From contig JADFNT010000062.1 in NCBI GenBank assembly GCA_022563215.1, forward strand, positions 1 through 8,160: a DNA stretch of 8,160 nt. The letters are read 5' to 3'. Origin of the DNA: Pseudomonadota bacterium (GTDB lineage: Bacteria; Pseudomonadota; Alphaproteobacteria; Rhodospirillales; Casp-alpha2). This document shows positions 6,536 through 8,160 of the stretch, one piece after another. How positions within the stretch are numbered: position 1 is the first letter of the stretch; each line of letters starts with the position of its first letter. The position numbers and the translations under genes are program-made. A model generated the notes under the pieces. The model was not told where the DNA came from. It was given only the letters and a program-made list of their open reading frames with translations, and searched no databases.

Positions 6536-6678
6536 GCGGCGCGAAAACCCGCACCGATTTTAGGGGCGACAACGGGGAGTCCGGCGTCTACATTACCCCC
6601 AACGAACAAACGCCTGCAGAAGGCGGGGACGGGCGGCAAGCCCGGACCGGAACAAAAACTCGGCGAGGATTCCAATGA
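6532..6678 (+). CDS. 48-residue small protein of unknown function, coupled to both neighbours
   Basis: The ORF starts at ATG 6532 inside the ferredoxin stop (ATGA) and ends in TGA 6676-6678 inside the moaA start (ATGA), so it fills the gap exactly. Such double overlap suggests it is translated by coupling, with ribosomes passing from the ferredoxin to moaA. The product begins [18 protein letters not shown] and is hydrophilic, rich in Gly, Arg and Thr, with no cysteine and no membrane segment. By hand count the first 24 codons end in G or C 20 times, but only about 11 of the last 24 do, so the 3' half is less gene-like. It could be the remnant or frameshifted start of a larger gene, such as the DUF3306-type gene expected after this ferredoxin. 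I do not recognise a family. Confidence 0.5.
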   Translation: MSGAKTRTDFRGDNGESGVYITPNEQTPAEGGDGRQARTGTKTRRGFQ

Positions 6679-7664
6679 TCGACCCCTTCGGACGCGAGGT
6701 AAGCTATCTCAGGGTTTCGGTGACCGACCGTTGCGATTTCCGTTGCGTCTACTGCATGTCGGAAAACATGACCTTCCTGCCCAAGGCCGACGTGCTGAGC
6801 CTGGAGGAACTCGACCGGCTGTGCTCCGCCTTCGTCCGCAAGGGAGTGAAAAAACTGCGCATCACCGGCGGCGAGCCCCTGGTCCGCCGCAACATCCTGA
6901 GCCTGTTCCGCAATCTGTCCCGGCACCTGATAAGCGGCGATTTGAAGGAGCTGACCCTGACCACCAACGGCAGCCAGTTGCCGAAAGTCGCCTCCGAACT
7001 GGTCGACTGCGGGGTCAAGCGCATCAACGTGTCCATGGACAGCCTGGATGCGGATAAGTTCCACGAACTCACCCGCTGGGGCGATCTGGGCAAGGTGCAG
7101 GAAGGCATCCGCGCCGCCCGCGACGCCGGCCTCGCGATCAAGATCAACGTCGTCGCGCTGCGCAACTTCAACGACGACGAGATCGAGCCGCTGATCCGCT
7201 GGTGCGGCGACGAGGGCTACGACATGACCCTGATCGAGACCATGCCGCTGGGCGACATCGGCGGCGACAGGGTGGAACAATACCTGCCCCTGTCCGAGGT
7301 CCGCGAACGCCTGGAAGAAACCTTCACCCTCATCGACCTGGACTACAAGTCCGGTGGCCCGGCGCGTTATGTCGAGGTCAAGGAGACCGGGCGCATGCTC
7401 GGCTTCATCACGCCGTTGACCCATAATTTCTGCGAGGGTTGCAACCGGGTGCGGCTGACCTGCACCGGCACGCTCTATATGTGCCTGGGCCAGGACGACG
7501 CCGCCGACCTGAGGTCGCCCCTAAGGGCGTCGGAGGCCGACGAGGTGCTGGACGCCGCCATCGACGAGGCCATCGCCCGCAAGCCCAAGGGCCACGACTT
7601 CGTCATCGACCGCGACCACAACGGCCCGGCGCTGGCCCGCCACATGAACGTCACCGGCGGTTAA
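6675..7664 (+). CDS. moaA: GTP 3',8-cyclase MoaA (molybdenum cofactor biosynthesis)
   Basis: MoaA is a radical-SAM enzyme that, with MoaC, converts GTP to cyclic pyranopterin monophosphate, the first step of Moco synthesis. The 329-residue length is normal. The N-terminal [4Fe-4S] site is C20-x3-C24-x2-C27 ([11 protein letters not shown]), followed by RITGGEP (SAM-binding GGEP) and TTNGS. The C-terminal cluster is C253-x2-C256-x13-C270 ([13 protein letters not shown] region). The protein ends NVTGG, the terminal Gly-Gly tail known to be needed in MoaA. The ATG at 6675 follows a GAGG site and overlaps the small ORF stop. The gene is the last visible member of the plus-strand operon; placement behind a polyferredoxin suggests locus-dedicated Moco supply. 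Whether another moaA exists elsewhere in the genome cannot be told. Confidence 0.96.
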   Translation: MIDPFGREVSYLRVSVTDRCDFRCVYCMSENMTFLPKADVLSLEELDRLCSAFVRKGVKKLRITGGEPLVRRNILSLFRNLSRHLISGDLKELTLTTNGSQLPKVASELVDCGVKRINVSMDSLDADKFHELTRWGDLGKVQEGIRAARDAGLAIKINVVALRNFNDDEIEPLIRWCGDEGYDMTLIETMPLGDIGGDRVEQYLPLSEVRERLEETFTLIDLDYKSGGPARYVEVKETGRMLGFITPLTHNFCEGCNRVRLTCTGTLYMCLGQDDAADLRSPLRASEADEVLDAAIDEAIARKPKGHDFVIDRDHNGPALARHMNVTGG

Positions 7665-7684
7665 GGCCGCTCCCGACTAGGGTC

Positions 7685-7751
7685 TGCCTGCTAAACCGAG
7701 GATTTGCCCGCGGCCGCGTCGCCGACCTTTGGAGACCCCGCGGAGCAGGCA
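7685..7751. repeat. 8-bp inverted repeat flanking a GC-rich core downstream of moaA
   Basis: TGCCTGCT (7685-7692) and AGCAGGCA (7744-7751) are exact reverse complements around a core containing GCGGCCGC and CCGCGG. It lies directly between moaA and the larger palindrome. The arms are short and widely spaced, so it may be chance, part of a terminator structure or the trace of a small mobile element. Confidence 0.35.
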
Positions 7752-7756
7752 AACAA

Positions 7757-7800
7757 TTAGGGCATTTCCGGTTCACGCAGGTTCACCGGAAATGCCCTAA
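7757..7800. terminator. Perfect 16-bp inverted repeat between convergent genes; likely bidirectional terminator
   Basis: TTAGGGCATTTCCGGT (7757-7772) and its exact complement (7785-7800) flank a 12-base loop. The hairpin lies between moaA (ending 7664) and the convergent lipoprotein gene (ending 7869), the position for a bidirectional terminator. The U-run is poor: ATTGATTTTA on the plus side and ATTGTTTG on the minus side. Arm perfection and length also fit a small palindromic element of the REP or MITE type. Confidence 0.6.
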
Positions 7801-7814
7801 CTCATTGATTTTAC

Positions 7815-7857
7815 GCAAATACGTCGTCGCAAACGGTTCCGTTTGCTCGGGATTTGC
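7815..7857. repeat. Nested palindrome near the 3' end of the lipoprotein gene
   Basis: GCAAACGG-TT-CCGTTTGC (7829-7846) is an exact 8-bp hairpin, and it is framed by a second exact pair GCAAAT (7815-7820) and ATTTGC (7852-7857). It lies 12 bases past the stop of the minus-strand gene, so it could form part of that gene's terminator, although no long T-run follows. Confidence 0.5.
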
Positions 7858-7868
7858 TCTAGAAATTC

Positions 7869-8160
7869 CTACCGCTTGGCTATGCGCCACACCCCATCGA
7901 CGCCATCTCCGTTGGTGTCGCTGGGTTTCGTGTCACTGACATATCCGTATAACGGCTTCCCGCGGTAGGCCCACTGCTTCGAACCATCGTCACGGGTGAT
8001 TGTGGCAAACCCATCCGTAGGCTTCGCCGTATCGGCGGCGATCACCGGTGGCCAGAATACCGCGCAAAGGCCGTTGCAATTTGATTTTCCGGCTCCATCC
8101 TTGTCGTACGTATAGAGGGTCATGCCTTTTCCATCGGTGAAAACCTCACCCTGCGCAGTC
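7869..8160 (-). CDS. Secreted-repeat lipoprotein family protein (COG4315/PF03640), C-terminal part (partial)
   Basis: The minus-strand frame is open from the right window edge to TAG at 7869-7871, 96 whole codons. An internal ATG at 8123 is not the start, because family sequence continues upstream of it (QGEVFTDGKGMTLYTYDKD). The visible blocks GKSNCNGLCAVFWPPV, DDGSKQWAYRGKPLYGY and GDGVDGVWRIAKR are typical of the tandem 'secreted repeat' family, with two cysteines in SNCNGLC. Relatives are exported or lipid-anchored; the signal peptide would lie outside the window. Biochemical function is unknown; some relatives are linked to envelope stress. It converges on moaA across a palindrome-rich gap, and its GC (about 57%) is lower than that of the core genes. 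Confidence 0.88.
   Translation of the reverse strand, partial: TAQGEVFTDGKGMTLYTYDKDGAGKSNCNGLCAVFWPPVIAADTAKPTDGFATITRDDGSKQWAYRGKPLYGYVSDTKPSDTNGDGVDGVWRIAKR

Noticed and set aside
7685..7857. CRISPR array or integrase attachment site
   Set aside because: The palindromes are different from each other, without regular spacers, and no cas gene, integrase or tRNA is adjacent.

Overview
The window looks like a chromosomal piece of a GC-rich alphaproteobacterium, probably Rhodospirillales-like. This rests on about 62-68% GC in the core genes, strong third-position GC, and gene families common in that group (COQ9-like TetR protein, cytoplasmic HTH plus PBP-like regulator, multi-cluster ferredoxin next to moaA). 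Both ends are poorer in GC: about 52% for bases 1-360 by hand count and about 57% for 7861-8160.

Left part, all on the minus strand. A mercury-type MerR regulator with its own recognisable MerR operator-promoter heads a tight three-gene unit: merR, a six-cysteine thioredoxin-fold protein, and an alkaline-phosphatase-superfamily phosphodiesterase that runs off the left edge. The phosphodiesterase reading frame changes character in mid-gene and looks like a chimera. Upstream of this unit lie four more minus-strand genes, read from right to left: a HTH plus periplasmic-binding-protein-like one-component regulator, a TetR/COQ9-like regulator, a double-cupin ChrR-like protein and a DUF1330 protein. 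They are closely spaced and partly translationally coupled.

Centre and right, plus strand. A divergent promoter region with a perfect inverted repeat separates the HTH-PBP regulator from a rightward operon, which has a long GC-rich leader. The operon holds a 728-residue polyferredoxin with four [4Fe-4S] motifs, a previously unlisted 48-codon ORF coupled to both neighbours by ATGA overlaps, and moaA (first step of molybdenum cofactor synthesis). The ferredoxin type and the HTH-PBP regulator resemble those found beside molybdenum or tungsten formate dehydrogenase loci. The likely theme is molybdate or Moco-responsive control of an iron-sulfur/Moco enzyme maturation set. The dehydrogenase itself is not in the window.

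Far right. A convergent intergenic region is packed with palindromes, including a perfect 16-bp inverted repeat. It is followed by a minus-strand secreted-repeat lipoprotein gene that runs off the right edge. No tRNA, rRNA, CRISPR array, transposase or integrase was seen.
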